Assembly: GCA_032622095.1 (NCBI GenBank)
Contig: CP136067.1
Span: 98,136,707-98,200,706 of the forward strand
DNA length: 64,000 nucleotides
Reading direction: 5' to 3'
From: Siphonodentalium dalli
Lineage: Eukaryota > Mollusca > Scaphopoda > Gadilida > Siphonodentaliidae
Below are positions 1 to 11,458 of the stretch, in pieces. Within the stretch, counting starts at the first letter, position 1. Every line of letters begins with the position of its first letter. Below the pieces are notes generated by a model. It did not search any database. It had not been told where the DNA came from and saw only the letters and a list, made by a program, of their open reading frames with translations. The translations under genes were made by a program, and so were the position numbers.

Positions 1-409
1 CTCAGACATAGTCACTTCTGCACTGATCTCGCTGGGCGTTCCAGCGACGTCAATATTTAGGTCATGTGACATATCGTCATCGTCTTCATCCATCCCTAAT
101 CGACGTCCATCAAAGGTGCCGTCGGTAAATATATCATGACCTTGTCGTGACGTATCGAAAACGACGTCGCCAAATATGTCGATTGGTTGTCTTGCTGTAT
201 CGAAATCGTCTTCGTCAACAAAGCCACGCCTCCTCCTTCCTGTGCCGTCTCCATCTAGCCCAGTTCTTCCGGTTCTCGATGATTCTGGGAATTCCTCTTC
301 CTTTTTCACGGACTGAAAACTGAAGCTGAGTTCCGACTGCTTGCTTTTCATTGACCGCCCCTTGCTCTTGGTTTTCCACGTGCCGGTGCCATATTTTGAT
401 GTTCTTGTC
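1..409 (-). CDS. ODAD4: ODAD4/TTC25-like gene, exon 7 (partial, runs off the window)
   Basis: Open minus-strand reading of 136 codons, preceded by a good 3' splice site (AATAATTTCAG, with AG at 411-410). The first base completes a codon left at phase 2 by exon 8882-9077, so the two exons join in frame. The peptide is not a TPR segment: a basic Lys/Ser/Thr stretch is followed by an acidic, disordered-looking part with GRRRRGF, DEDDFDTA and DEDDDDM. It remains open at position 1, so the rest of the gene lies outside. An ATG at 444-442 is also in frame, but it lies in the end of a MITE and I treat it as intronic. The assignment to the ODAD4-like gene rests on splice phase and strand, not on homology of this exon. 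Confidence 0.65.
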
Positions 410-431
410 CTGAAATTATTCCGAACGTTCG

Positions 432-515
432 TTAAACTTTTCATGCTTGGAGCTTCCTGAATTTTTGCGAAAAACCCTGTGTCAATACATTCTTATTGAG
501 TCGCCCATGGGGCAG
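432..515. mobile_element. Truncated TTAA MITE (CCCTTTCATG family)
   Basis: Starts TTAAACTTTTCATGCTTGG and continues into the CCCTGTGTCAATACATTC block that is also seen in the copies at 11518, 13903 and 19743. The right half is missing. It lies only about 20 bp upstream (minus-strand sense) of the splice acceptor of exon 1-409. Confidence 0.6.
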
Positions 516-772
516 TAAAATACAAAGGTACACTTGGTTTGTTTTCTATTTTGGTTTTCGTTGTGCTCTGGTAGACCATACAGATAATAGATCAGAATGA
601 GATGTTTCAATGGGAGATTTGTCTACTTGTGAGGTAAATGCCACATAGCAAGTTGTAATTCCGGAAGCAATTTTAAGTATAGATTCGCAAATAAAATAAA
701 TATTATCATTTAGGGTCTTGGAGGGGTGTACAGACAGTCAGAAGAAAAGATTATACAAGTAACGAAGGATTC
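516..772. other. Intron 6 sequence, nothing recognised
   Basis: AT-rich sequence between the truncated MITE and the left inverted repeat of the large transposon. I saw no coding or repeat signal. Confidence 0.4.
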
Positions 773-917
773 ATATATTAGTCCAGGCACATTAGGCGTG
801 AATGGGGAAAAGTAAGGAAATAAATCCCGGAAAGCTGATTTTTTTATATTATTTTGGCCATAACATCGCGGATGCGTCACGAAAAGTCCCATAAAATCCG
901 AGTTGAGCTTTAGGAGT
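773..917. repeat. Left terminal inverted repeat of the Academ-like transposon
   Basis: Contains GTCCAGGCACATTAGG, AATCCCGGAAAGCTGA and AATCCGAGTTGAGCTTTA, each matched by the reverse complement of 6879-7011. The spacing between blocks differs by a few bases, so this is an old and imperfect repeat. Confidence 0.75.
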
Positions 918-1912
918 TAACCAATTTTTTCCATAATCATAAAAAAATCGTTGTGACTATCATGGAAATAATTGGATGCTGTGACAATTTATCAGACTAA
1001 ACATATACAGTTGACACTTAATATTGTTCAATACAAAATTCCCCAACCATAGATACTAGTTTAAAGGGGAACTTCGAATGAATTTCGCACTTTTGAATAT
1101 GAAATATCATAATAACCCCAAAATATGACGATTTTTTCAGGCAAACTGTCCTATTTAATGTCAGATTTCTCGGGCATCTCAAAACACAGAGATGCGAAAT
1201 ATGTTTTAAAAACTGCACAGACATTCCTTCTTCACAATAGTATGTGACATTAGCGACTACGCATATCCTAAGTGGTCAATACTTGTAAAATCATAACCCT
1301 ACCCCCTAAACTGGTTCTCATCGACATAATCACCATTTGCTATTCTACATTCCTTAATCGAAATTGGGGTTCTGTCTTTGACAACTTCGTAATGGTGTTT
1401 TTCTGGTGTTGTTATAAACATTAATATAAACACAATATCCATAAATGAACTGCAATTAATGAACGCTCTTTATTGAAGATGTTAATGATCGCATAATCGC
1501 ATAACGCTCTTTATTTTGCTGCCAATATAATAGAACGCGTACACCTTATCAGTTGGCTGTCTGCTCTCTTTGCATATTGTCGATAATTTATCTCATTGTG
1601 ATCAACTCTCTTGCGAAAGCTTATTTAAATTGTTGTTGGCTTTTGTTTTTTATATTCATATGCCGATAATCGACTCCTGTTGATACCTTACGGTGACAAC
1701 GAAGCAGGGGCGATTTTTCTGGTGTTCTTGTGTTACCATTCAACTCATGCTACGACTCATTTAGTTCTGATACGTTCACACGAATTAAATACTGGTATAC
1801 TGAACAATTTTGAATAGGTTTTGAGATATTTATATCAGTTTCTGGTCATCAAGTCTTTGCGTCAAGAAATAAAGCAAAGAACTCCTTTCTTTTGAAAACA
1901 GATATTGAGAAA

Positions 1913-4900
1913 TGCTGCAAATGTCAGGGGGAACTACGGGACCCTACACAAATAGTGACACTTGGCAGCCGAGGTGTACAAGCGTTGATATCTGCAAGCA
2001 TGGAGCTTTGTGGGGTCAGATGAACCAGTTGATGGTTCCAAAATACACCGAGATTGTTACAAAAATTATACTCGGCCAAGCACCATAACGAGCAAGAAAA
2101 GAGCTAGTAGTGATGCCGGAATGGTTTATATGATTCCGTGTAAATTGCTAAAACTACGATCTGACCAACCTGCATTCGATTTTAAGATCCACTGTTTACT
2201 ATGTGGACAGGAAGCCGACAAACAACTGAACATACCGTCAGAAAGAAGAAGACAAGTGCACGAGGTCGTGACACTGTCTTTCATTGATAGCATCAGAATA
2301 TGGTGTCGAAAACGTAACGACGAGTGGGGTGAAATAGTGCTGACTCGTATTGAGCATGCAATTGATTTAGTTGCAGAAGAAGGGCGTTACCACCATGATT
2401 GCCATCAGAATTTCACCAGTAAAACATACGAGACTCACTCGCGGGGTAGGCCGTTGACAAACAAGAAATCACTCGCATTCAATGAGTTGTGCACTTTCAT
2501 GGAGAATAGCAATGAGTGCCAGTTTTCTCTGAGTGAATTAGCAGAAACTTTTGAGACATATTTGGGCGATGAAGTCGGTTACACCATAAGATATCTGAAG
2601 GTAAAGTTAATGGAGCATTTTGGGATCAGAATCTCTATCACAAACTTGAGATCCCTTAAAAATGTGGTGACATTCAGGGAGTCCTCGGACAGAATACTGT
2701 TCGATTCGTGGTACACGAGCAAATGTTCCACTGAAACTGATGAACGCATGCGTATTGTCAAGAAAGCGGCTGCTATAGTTCGCGATGATATTCGGTCAAC
2801 CATATACAATTGTGATGTGTACCCAAAGCCAGACTCTTTATCTGTGTCGACTGAGTTACTACCTGATACACTCCAAGCATTTTTGCAGGGTGTCATAGCT
2901 CCACCACGGCGTCGGGCAAAGGATGAGATAGCCAGTCAGAGCAACCAGAGACGCGTCACATCAATAGCTCATTCTGTGATAAGTGCATGCCGACCGCGGT
3001 CTTTTGTCTCGCCATTGCTGTTGTCAATTGCAGTCTATATACACCGAAAATATGTATCGAGGGAAATAATTGACATTTTAAATGGGCTTATGTTTTCTTC
3101 GAGCTACCGAGAAGTTCAGCAATATATATCGTCAATTATGCTTCACAAGGGACCATCGCCCAGACTGGCCAAATTCACACAATTTGTTTTCGATAATGCA
3201 GACTGTAATGTACGCACAATAGATGGCAACAATACATTCCATAGTATGGGGGAATTGCCTGTATTACCCCGGCTGGCTCTCCCAAAGAAGTGTCAATTAA
3301 ACGATTGACTGGCAATCTTGGTAATGTTGGATCTGGGGAGTTCGGTTATATTCCCCTGAAAAGTTACAACAGACCCACACAATCAGGTTTGGATCTGATC
3401 GTGATGAAAGATCTACTTCATCTGGGTGAATCGGTTCCCAAAACTCTGAAGCATGCCGAGTCTGTCGATTCCCTCTGGTCGCTGAGCTATGTGCTTGGAG
3501 TCCCCTCTTGTCCTTCGTGGGCTGGTTATATGCATGTTGTGACCAAAGAAGAACATTATGAGACAAGTGACATTGAAATATTGCCCTTCATAAATTTCGA
3601 TCCGTCAAACGTCAGTACCATATACACAGCACTCATGTTCGCGCAAACCGAATGTGAAAAACAAGGACTAAACGTTTGCCCAGTGACTTTTGATCAGCCG
3701 CTAGATATCAAGGCGGTTGAGATAGTAACATCCTCTGATGAGTTGACAAAACTCTTTGTGAGGCTTGGAGGATTCCATATGCTTATGTCTTATTTTGCGG
3801 GCAGTGGGCTCTATTATGGCTGGAAGTGGTCTTGATGAACTTTGGGCCACTGTTTATGCTGGAGGTTCAATCCATCATATGATTAGTGGCCACGCATACT
3901 CCAGGGCTGTCCGTGCTCATTTGCTAACCACATTTGCTATGACTAGACTTCTCTTTGAAGAAAGTCGCGTGCTTGATAACGTGGACTGCGCCGCTTTGAA
4001 AGCAACATGTGGCGATCTCGTCGCCGGTAATTGCACAACAGCGAAAGCTGTAATTCAAACTGACGTCATCAGTTTGTTAGATCTCCTTGATGGCCTGCTC
4101 CGCGATGCCGCGGATGGACGGACCGGAAAATTGTGGGCGCAGTATCTCAAACAAATCAGTCTTCTACAATTGTTCCTGAGAGCAGAGCGCACTGGAGACA
4201 GGGCACTCCATACGTATTGTGTAAGACTGATGATACCAATTTACCATGCTGCTGGTCATTTTGCATACGCTAATTGTGCCCATCTCTACCTCCAACAGAT
4301 GGAAGATCTCCCCCGAACAATGCCCGTGGACGACTTCAAGGCGTTCACGGAGAAGGGATTCTTCACTATCAAAAGATCTGATAAGTTCTGGGATGGGATT
4401 TATTCCGACCAAACCATAGAACAGTGCCTTATGCGGATGTTCAAGATACCTGGCGGTCTCACACGTGGCAGGGGAATAACGGAGAGCACTATTGCGAAAT
4501 GGGTTCACGCCCTTCCCCTCTGTCTGCCGATATGCAATGCTCTTGAAAACTTTGTTCAAGTCCACACTGGCCACAGTGACCAACACCGGGACCTTCGCAA
4601 GAGCGCTCAAGCAAATGACATCAGTGATATTAACAAATTCCTCAACTGGTTGAGAGTGCATTCTCCGTTCGGCAATGGAGACCCATTGCAGTTAGTCTCA
4701 TTGTCATCTGGCATTGTGTCAGACAAATCAGTCAACTGTGACCAGGTTGTTACAGTTGGTAATGTCTGCGTATCAAAGGTTGTAGGGAAAGCATTCAGCA
4801 ACATCAAACTGCGTCGGGCCGACACTGTCAAATCAATCGGATCAATGGCCAATTATATCAAAGTACGTGGAGATGAAGTGGTAATCGATCCCACGATACT

Positions 4901-6288
4901 TTTCAGCCGCATCACATGTGTGATTCAGTCCCAGTCCGAAATGGAGGGATATCTAAAGTATGAGCTTGCACCAAAACCGCCGGCACTGTTTGATTCTGGT
5001 GGAATGAGAAAGACACAGAAGAGCGTCTTTGGTAAATTACTCAAGCCATATGCCACTGAACGGAAAGACCTTCCAGGAAGCCCTGTTTTTGTCATATATG
5101 GTGGCTTTTTGTTGAGAGCAGTCGTTTGGCCCAAACATTCATCATATGGAGATATCTGCACTTCATATTCAAATTATATAATGAAACATTTTGGATCCAA
5201 TGCCATTGCTGTATTTGATGGCTATGAATGTGATATGTCAACAAAGGGTGTGGAGCAAGCACGCAGAGCTAAGGGTAGATATTCCGCAGATATCAACATC
5301 TCGCTTGACCTGCCAGTAACCACCTCCCAGTCTGATTTTCTGGCCAATAGTCGGAACAAAACACAACTAATCCGTCTGTTAATGCAGGAATTTTCCCACA
5401 TCGGTGTCCAGTCGAAACAAGCAAACGCAGATGCTGATGTTCTGATCGCTGAGGTAGCATTGGACTTGGCTCAGAAAGGATAAAACCAATGTTGTAGTTC
5501 TTGGAACAGACACAGACTTACTTGCTATCCTAACGTCTCGGTATCACTCAGACTGGAACATATACATGATGTTCTCTGTCGCACCCAAAGTCCTCTTCTC
5601 AGTCGGAGAAATTTCGATCAAGTTGGGTAAGTCAAAGGGAAATGTGTTGCTGGCACATGCTATCAGCGGTTGTGATACAACTTCGGCACTCTTTCGTCTA
5701 GGAAAAAAGAAAGTCTTCAACATGATGGTCTCTGAAATTGCTGGAGATTTACAAAACTACATTGACTCTTTCACGGCACAAGACAGCACAAATAAAGAAA
5801 TTGCCTCGTCGGGGGAACGAATTATAATGGTGTTATACGGAGCGAGAAAGTTCGCTTCCCTCGACCATTACCGATACGTTGCTTATAAGCGTTATGTAGC
5901 CAAAACTAAGCTGAGTAAGTGCATTCAACTTGCTTCTCTTCCACCAACCAGTTGTGCAGCACATCAGCATGCCTTCCGAGCATACCTACATATTCAGGAA
6001 TGTTTAGGGTACTCGCTGTCTCCAACAGATTGGGGCTGGTCGATGACCAATGGCGTTCCAACTGCAACAACACAGCCCTTCGCGCCTGAAAATCTCTTGA
6101 ATTTGGTCAGTTGTGAGTGTAAGAGCGGTTGCAGTAAGAGATGTGGTGCAAGAAAGCAGGCTTGTCGTGCTCCGGATTGTGCAGGTGTAATTTGGATTCT
6201 TGTAGCAATCACAGACTCACAGATCCAACCGGCACTTCTGAAATTGACGAATAACCATGTAGATATTTGTTTGATTGGACATCCGTGA
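1913..6288 (+). pseudogene. Academ-like transposase with XPG/FEN1-like nuclease and CXC domain, frameshifted
   Basis: Four consecutive reading segments (2010-3308, 3290-3835, 3765-5483, and about 5479-6288) continue one protein. The reading frame changes by one base near 3249 (a G run), near 3798 and near 5478. Another shift probably occurs near 2012, because an upstream frame from 1913 encodes KCCKCQ and pairs with HRDCYKNY as a zinc knuckle. A second finger follows (CLLC about 2195, HHDC about 2392). The conserved central region includes MAGSGLDELW and GHAYSRAVRAHLL. The C-terminal third has the hallmarks of a FEN1/XPG fold: DADVLIAEVALDLA, then VVLGTDTDLLAIL, then GCDTTSALFRLGKK. It ends with CECKSGCSKRCGARK, a tesmin/TSO1-type CXC motif whose second half is degraded. 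I could not assign a DDE/D triad. No start codon is clear upstream of 1913. Either a dead copy or one with homopolymer sequencing errors. Confidence 0.75.
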
Positions 6289-6878
6289 ATATTCACTTTT
6301 CAGTGTTTCGGATCTCGTCTGTTTGCTGATATTCAATATATTTTGTCAGCATCGTCGTCGTTGGACACATCGGAACATGTTATCAGTCCTGCTGTGGTCT
6401 TCGTATGAGCAGCTTTTCTGACATTTTTGTTATGTGGTCTTTTTAGGCTTTCAGACATTCGACGGCATGGCGTAAATTTATGGGGTAGGGTTAAGTTTTC
6501 GGTCGTAAAATTATCAGAGTTGTGACTTTTCGATATATCTGATCAATGTCATTATCGGAATTAACCTCTGTTCCAGTAGAAGGGTTCTTTTTTCAACTCA
6601 TTGCCATCTCATTATCTTTACTCACTCTCGTTTGTGTGAAAAATTCTGAATCGTCATGCAATTCCTGTGCTCTCTTCGGTAATAATGTCATCACACTTAC
6701 GGAATATGAGTGGTAGTAAGCTCAAACATCAATTTCACATATCTAGCGACACCTGCACAACGATAGGAGGCGTGTATTTGTGAAGATTGAGTACCTAAAT
6801 TAGTATTCATATGGCTGTATTCGCATTGGCTTGATGGAATTGCGTCAGAATTTGAACCATTCCGAAAAATCAAGATAT
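6289..6878. other. Transposon 3' non-coding region
   Basis: No coding signal. It contains GGGGTAGGGTTAAGTTTT at 6482, a word that recurs near 59580 and, inverted, near 1296. The function is unknown. Confidence 0.4.
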
Positions 6879-7011
6879 CTCATAAAGCTCAACTCGGATT
6901 CTAGGGGACTTTTGCCAAGTTGTTCATAAACATGTTCTTATTAATCCCTGAAAAATTCAGCTTTCCGGGATTTTTTGCACTAGTGAAACCTAATGTGTCT
7001 GGACTATATAT
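6879..7011. repeat. Right terminal inverted repeat of the Academ-like transposon
   Basis: Reverse complement of 773-917 over three blocks: TAAAGCTCAACTCGGATT, TCAGCTTTCCGGGATT, and CCTAATGTGTCTGGAC. Confidence 0.75.
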
Positions 7012-7026
7012 TGGAGGGAGTGCTAA

Positions 7027-7058
7027 GACAATAAGTTCAACACGTTGAACTTATTGTC
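7027..7058. repeat. 32 bp palindrome
   Basis: Perfect 15 bp arms (GACAATAAGTTCAAC and its complement) around a 2-base centre, 15 bp outside the right end of the large transposon. It may be the terminus of a neighbouring element or a cruciform. Confidence 0.8.
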
Positions 7059-7599
7059 TGAACATTTACTAAGGGAACTAATCGTCACGGAATATTTAGT
7101 ATAAAAAGTGTTAATGGTAAAAGAAAATGTAAAAACGTCCATATACTGGAAAACACAATCCTTATAAAGTGTTATCATAATCAGCTAATAAATAAGACAA
7201 TCAACCTTTTAGTAATGTCATATATAGTTCTTTAAAGTCGAACTTGCATGTACCTTGTTCGATCTAGCACCGGAAATCCTAATTTTACAATGCTTGTCTA
7301 ACCGGAAGCGGAAATCGAAAAGTGCTCCAATTTTGGAATTTCCATATCTCGGTATATTATCTATATAATTGGTGACATCACAAAATAGAATATCCATTCC
7401 TCATATTAAGCTATAGTAATTGATGTCACGGTCAGGATATCAAAATGGGCCGCAAAATGCAGCAACTACTCATGATTGACTCCATGCCTCGACTGGACTA
7501 TGTATGAAGTCATCGACATTGATAACTACTTTCAAACTTCAACACAGTGATGTAGGGACGTGGCTAGACCGTGTGTCCGCCTTCAAACTGCACCCCTCC

Positions 7600-7810
7600 T
7601 TGAACTAGGTTTGCAGAATTGTATTTGCATCCCCCAACCCTTCTGTTGAAACTTTCCAACTGGTATCTCAAGTTGTTCAACTGTTGGAAATTTCCAAGCT
7701 GATATCAAAGTAGAAAAAATATGACACTCTTGGTCTAAAAACAACCAATTTGTGATATAAAATTTCCAACCAATTGTGCGTAAGTCTGTCAGACATGAAA
7801 TTTCCAACTG
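7600..7810. repeat. GGAAATTTCC dispersed repeat
   Basis: Recurring words TTGGAAATTTCCAA and GAAATTTCCAACTG spaced 20-60 bp apart, with C-rich runs. The same signature is found at about 22430-23045, 36645-36840, 38900-39107, 41110-41240, 41640-41700, 45505-45840 and 49255-49320. Non-coding. Confidence 0.6.
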
Positions 7811-8176
7811 TTGAACTGAGACAAACGCTCTTCGGTCAGGACAAACCTAACAAGGATGATCCGCTACTAACTACAGAATTAGATCCCCTCGCCACGCTGA
7901 TCTACACTACAGACCACTACAATCACATAAACAGAATGTGGGGAAATCTAATATTTTTATTCAAGACTTTTGCCAGTTACAATTCATTTTGATTTCATCT
8001 GGCTAACTTCCATATGAATATAAACAAATCAGTTTCTCAGAAAAAACGCGATATGAATTGTAACTGACAAAATTCTTTAACAGCAAAAATAAGATTGCCT
8101 TATACATTCTGTGGTCCCTACATGATATGTACGTGGTGGCAATTGCTCGTTATTGTTACAATAAATGGGATATGAT
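7811..8176. other. Intron 6 sequence, nothing recognised
   Basis: AT-rich, with no coding or repeat signal that I could support. Confidence 0.4.
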
Positions 8177-8634
8177 TAGCCTGAATTTAATGTGCCTGTC
8201 ATTTGCAGAATGAGGTCCCCAGAAGGTGAACTTAGTGACGCTATCCCGCATAATGTGCCAGCATCACTAAATTCACCATCTGGGCACCTCATTCTGCTTT
8301 AGGCCTCATCCTCTTGAAAGTTATGTTTATTATAAAACTTCTATAGAAACTTCTTCATATAGATTTCTATTTCTTTATTAGTTTAGTTTCTCTATAGCCC
8401 CAAATTGGCAGACGACACATTGCATAATCGAGGTTCCCAATGGGTGTACATCACAATATTCACCATTTGTGAACTTCAATCTGAGTCTATGTCTCCCATA
8501 GCATATCAGGCCACACAGAAGAGGTCACCAAAGGGTGAATTGAGTGATGTTAGACTGCTGTGCGCGATATCTTCGCAAAATACACCCTCTGGGGACCTCA
8601 TTCTGCAAATGACAGGCACACTAAATTCAGGCTA
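8177..8634. mobile_element. MITE with hairpin-bearing ends (GAATGAGGTCCCC family), copy 1
   Basis: Ends are inverted copies: TAGCCTGAATTTAATGTGCC at the left and its near complement at the right, followed inward by GTCATTTGCAGAATGAGG. Inside each end the block AGAATGAGGTCCCCAGA..GTGAA is followed by its own inverted copy (8206-8298 and 8517-8603), so each terminus can fold by itself as well as pair with the other. A second copy with the same layout is at 52784-53202. No coding capacity. The target duplication is not clear. Confidence 0.8.
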
Positions 8635-8881
8635 GGATAAAAAAAATTAAATTACGTCACTACAAAGTTCCCGCTTCTGGTATTGAATTGATCCAGAGAT
8701 TACTACAACATATCGTACAAACCGGAACAGTCTTCACATTCGTGCCATTTGAGAACTATTCTCAATCATATTATGGAATTATCTGCCTAATTTTATCTCC
8801 GCCATGCGACAAGTGCGGCCAAATTACCAGATTTCATTGCTCAGCTTTAAACCCGCGTCGTGAGATAAACAGTATCCATAC

Positions 8882-9077
8882 CTGGAATCAAACTTTAAGT
8901 CATCGATGTCGTCCTCAGAGATGAGCGGAAGTCGCAGTTCACTGCTTCCGGCCATCAGAGGGTGGATTTTAGACTCGTCGACCTCGACATTCTCATGGAG
9001 TGTGTGGGGGTTGGCTTGCCGTCGTTTCCGCTTCAGGTAAGCTACGTCTCGTCGTGCTAAATCATTCTTAGGTTTTC
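8882..9077 (-). CDS. ODAD4: ODAD4/TTC25-like gene, exon 6
   Basis: Minus-strand exon bounded by an acceptor (TTATTATAATAG, AG at 9079-9078) and a donor (TCCAG then GTATGG, GT at 8881-8880). It enters at phase 1 and leaves at phase 2. This fits exon 5 if that exon uses the donor at 11971, and fits exon 1-409 exactly. The peptide is highly charged (LKRKRRQANPH near the start, SEDDIDDLKFDSR at the end), with no domain I recognise. It probably belongs to a lineage-specific linker after the N-terminal TPR region. The splice frame is well supported; the identity is inferred from position. Confidence 0.65.
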
Positions 9078-10029
9078 CTATTATAATAAACAATTTGTTT
9101 AAAGGTGAGATGGTGTATATCTCTAACATTTTTGTATAGAATCAGACCAAGTGTTGATGCTAGTGACAGACGGGCTATTGCCAAAACATCAAACCTGATG
9201 AAGACCGGGAACCTTGCTTTCACCATTTGCCTGAAAAAGGCTGCAATATATAACGATTCAAGGTTCGTTTTTTATCTATATATCAGCACGCTATAGCCTG
9301 ATGGGCTATCACAACAACTCATCTCAAATACTGCAGAAACCAGATATTGAACATATTTGTGTTTAAGAGTTCAAATTTCACAAATTCGAAAAATGGTGAT
9401 CGAAGTCATTTGAACGTTTATATCTTCTAAAGAGCCGTATTTATTTCGGGAACGGACTTTTTGTTTGAGTTACTTATATATTTGAAGAAAACAAAGAAAA
9501 CGAAGAAAACGAAGAATACTGTTATGCCGTAGATGGCCGTAGCTATCCTTCACGTTGTGTTGGCATACAATGATTTGAGATCTTTAGTGGTTATTGGGTA
9601 AAAGTTTATTCGTGTCATTTCCTATTAGTGTGTTGAATATTAGAATGAATTGTGTCACGTTTTCCATGATATACAGAAACATAATGTCTTAATTATAACC
9701 TATATACCGTACTAACTGAAAAGATCATTGTTGCGAAGCTTTAGTGTAACGTACCCAGACGTGTGCGGATTATTATTGTAAGTAACAAAGTTTCCTCCCT
9801 GTAATGTTACAATAATAGTTAATATAGTATCCAACAACCAATTAGCAGCTGGAGTATTGTCGAATGTATATGCACATTACATAGTCAGATTTAATAAATT
9901 TGAACGAAATGCATGGAATAATAAACAATTCCAATTACATTGTTTGAATTTCCCTCTGCCCACCCATGTTCAGACACTCCCTGTCCTCCCCCGGCAGGGA
10001 AACTATGTAACCCATTACCATACCCAGAG
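9078..10029. other. Intron 5 sequence, no clear feature
   Basis: AT-rich. The only pattern is a short run of GAAGAAAAC units near 9484-9515. No exon-like reading was found. Confidence 0.4.
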
Positions 10030-10600
10030 ATGAAAACCATGATACCTCACTTAGAGCTTCCATATTATCTTCTATGTGTGAGATATCTGTCCTTCTCGTC
10101 CACTCATTCAGCTTTCTGTAGTCTACACAAAAACGCCAATTTCCACGTTTCGTGGTGATATATATATCTTATGTTAGGAAGAAATCGGCGACAAATGTGT
10201 TTACCAATGTGGCTGTCCTCCCATCCCTTGCCCTTTCGCCGCCACTTTTCAACCCACACCACTATATTCCTTGTAGTATAGAGATGATATACAAGTTTGG
10301 TGAAAACGGCGCCAAATAGTTTCCACTCTGGGTGCTCCTCTCCAATCCTGACTCGGATATGGCCAATTTGTTTTTTAACCACATCATTATATTCCTCGTA
10401 TCATGGTGATGACTACATAATAGTGTGTTGGCAATTGGCGACTAAAAATATTGTTATCCTCCCCGTTCCTGACCCGAACGTCACCAATTTGGCGTCTTTT
10501 AACCACATTGCGATCAGATTCCTCATATCATGGAGAAGACCATATATTAATTTGGTTTATTAATGAATTGGCAACTAAAATTATTTTTTATTAATGTTCG
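10030..10600 (-). repeat. Degenerate ~140 bp tandem repeat, reverse orientation of the 49.6 kb array
   Basis: About four units carrying the complement of the words seen at 49620-51290: ATATTCCTCGTATCATGG, TTTGGTGAAAACGGCGCC, and ACCACATTGCGATC. Conserved points include a GATACGAGGAAT block and a GATTTCCACCAAA-like block. Non-coding. Confidence 0.6.
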
Positions 10601-11299
10601 TGCCCCTCCCTGAATCATCATCATTAAACTCATTGTAGCACGGATGTTATTATCTGTGAGTTTTTTTTTTTAATTGTGACGATGGTAGTATCAGTATCGA
10701 CGAACACTTTATCCGTTTCTATTTTGTCAATATTTAACATTTTAACTACATTGAGGATGTGTGCATCAAACCTAAAACTGATTGGAGTCGTATAATCTCA
10801 CGATTTCGTCATTTGTGGTTCAAATGGTCATTAAATGGTGACAAATTTAACTTTTTCAGATAAATGTATGCTACAATGCGCCAACAAACAGAGACAATAG
10901 CCTTCATCCAGAATTATGTTTGTCGATACTAACGACAAGCGACAATTGAAACAAATAGTATATGAACCACAATAAAGGATAAAATCATGAGTTGATTAGC
11001 CTGTATACTGTTTTTAGTATAATTCACTGGTCCAGAATTTTCTGTAAATCTGAAATATTTACTTAATATAAACAAGTATGAGTGTTCGTCAAAACTGACG
11101 TGTTACAGACGTGATACTCGCCGGTAGAGTCCGCCCCTACAAAACTGACAGCCTACCAAGGAATACTGTGATGGTTATATTGGTGTTAGCTAACGTGGTG
11201 TCATGATATATTGATGAATTGACTGTTTATTGACACTGTAGGGTCGCGAAATGTCACATATATTTTTATTCTATTATCATAGCTGGCGTATATGTAGGA
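10601..11299. other. Intron 5 sequence, nothing recognised
   Basis: AT-rich sequence without repeats, palindromes or exon-like signals that I could support. Confidence 0.35.
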
Positions 11300-11395
11300 A
11301 TGCACTTTGATGATTGACGTATATATGGCGGACATGGTATCAATTCCCAAATATTTCCCTTCCTCTTACCACATACGTCCTGGTAGATGTTTATT
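11300..11395 (-). pseudogene. Diverged duplicate of the 3' end of ODAD4-like exon 5
   Basis: On the minus strand this matches the last ~85 bases of exon 5 through its end: TACCAGGACGTATG against TACCTGGACATAGT, AAGAGGAAGGGAAAT against AAGAGGAAGGGAGAA, and TACGTCAATCATCAAAG against TACGTCAGTCATCAAGG. It reads KRKGNIWE where exon 5 reads KRKGEYMG. No splice acceptor is evident, so it is probably inert. Confidence 0.7.
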
Positions 11396-11458
11396 AAAGG
11401 GAAAAAAGTATAGCCACCATTGCTAACCAGGGGCGTATGTAGGAACGAGCCAAACATG

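Larger units (their letters stand above)
773..7011 (+). mobile_element. Academ-like DNA transposon, about 6.2 kb, broken
   Basis: Defined by imperfect terminal inverted repeats of about 140 bp (773-917 and 6879-7011) around a single transposase-like gene (about 1913-6288). Three blocks match in inverted orientation and in the same order: GTCCAGGCACATTAGG, AATCCCGGAAAGCTGA, and AATCCGAGTTGAGCTTTA. The outer boundaries and target duplication could not be fixed. An inner pair, AACCCTACCCC at 1296 and its complement near 6483, sits at matching distances from both ends. The gene combines zinc fingers, an XPG/FEN1-like nuclease core and a CXC cysteine cluster. From memory this suits the Academ superfamily, some members of which carry an XPG nuclease. 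The element lies in intron 6 of the ODAD4-like gene, on the opposite strand. Confidence 0.65.

Noticed and set aside
442..444. In-frame ATG as the start of exon 1-409
   Set aside because: It lies in the end of a MITE, upstream of a good splice acceptor whose phase matches exon 6.
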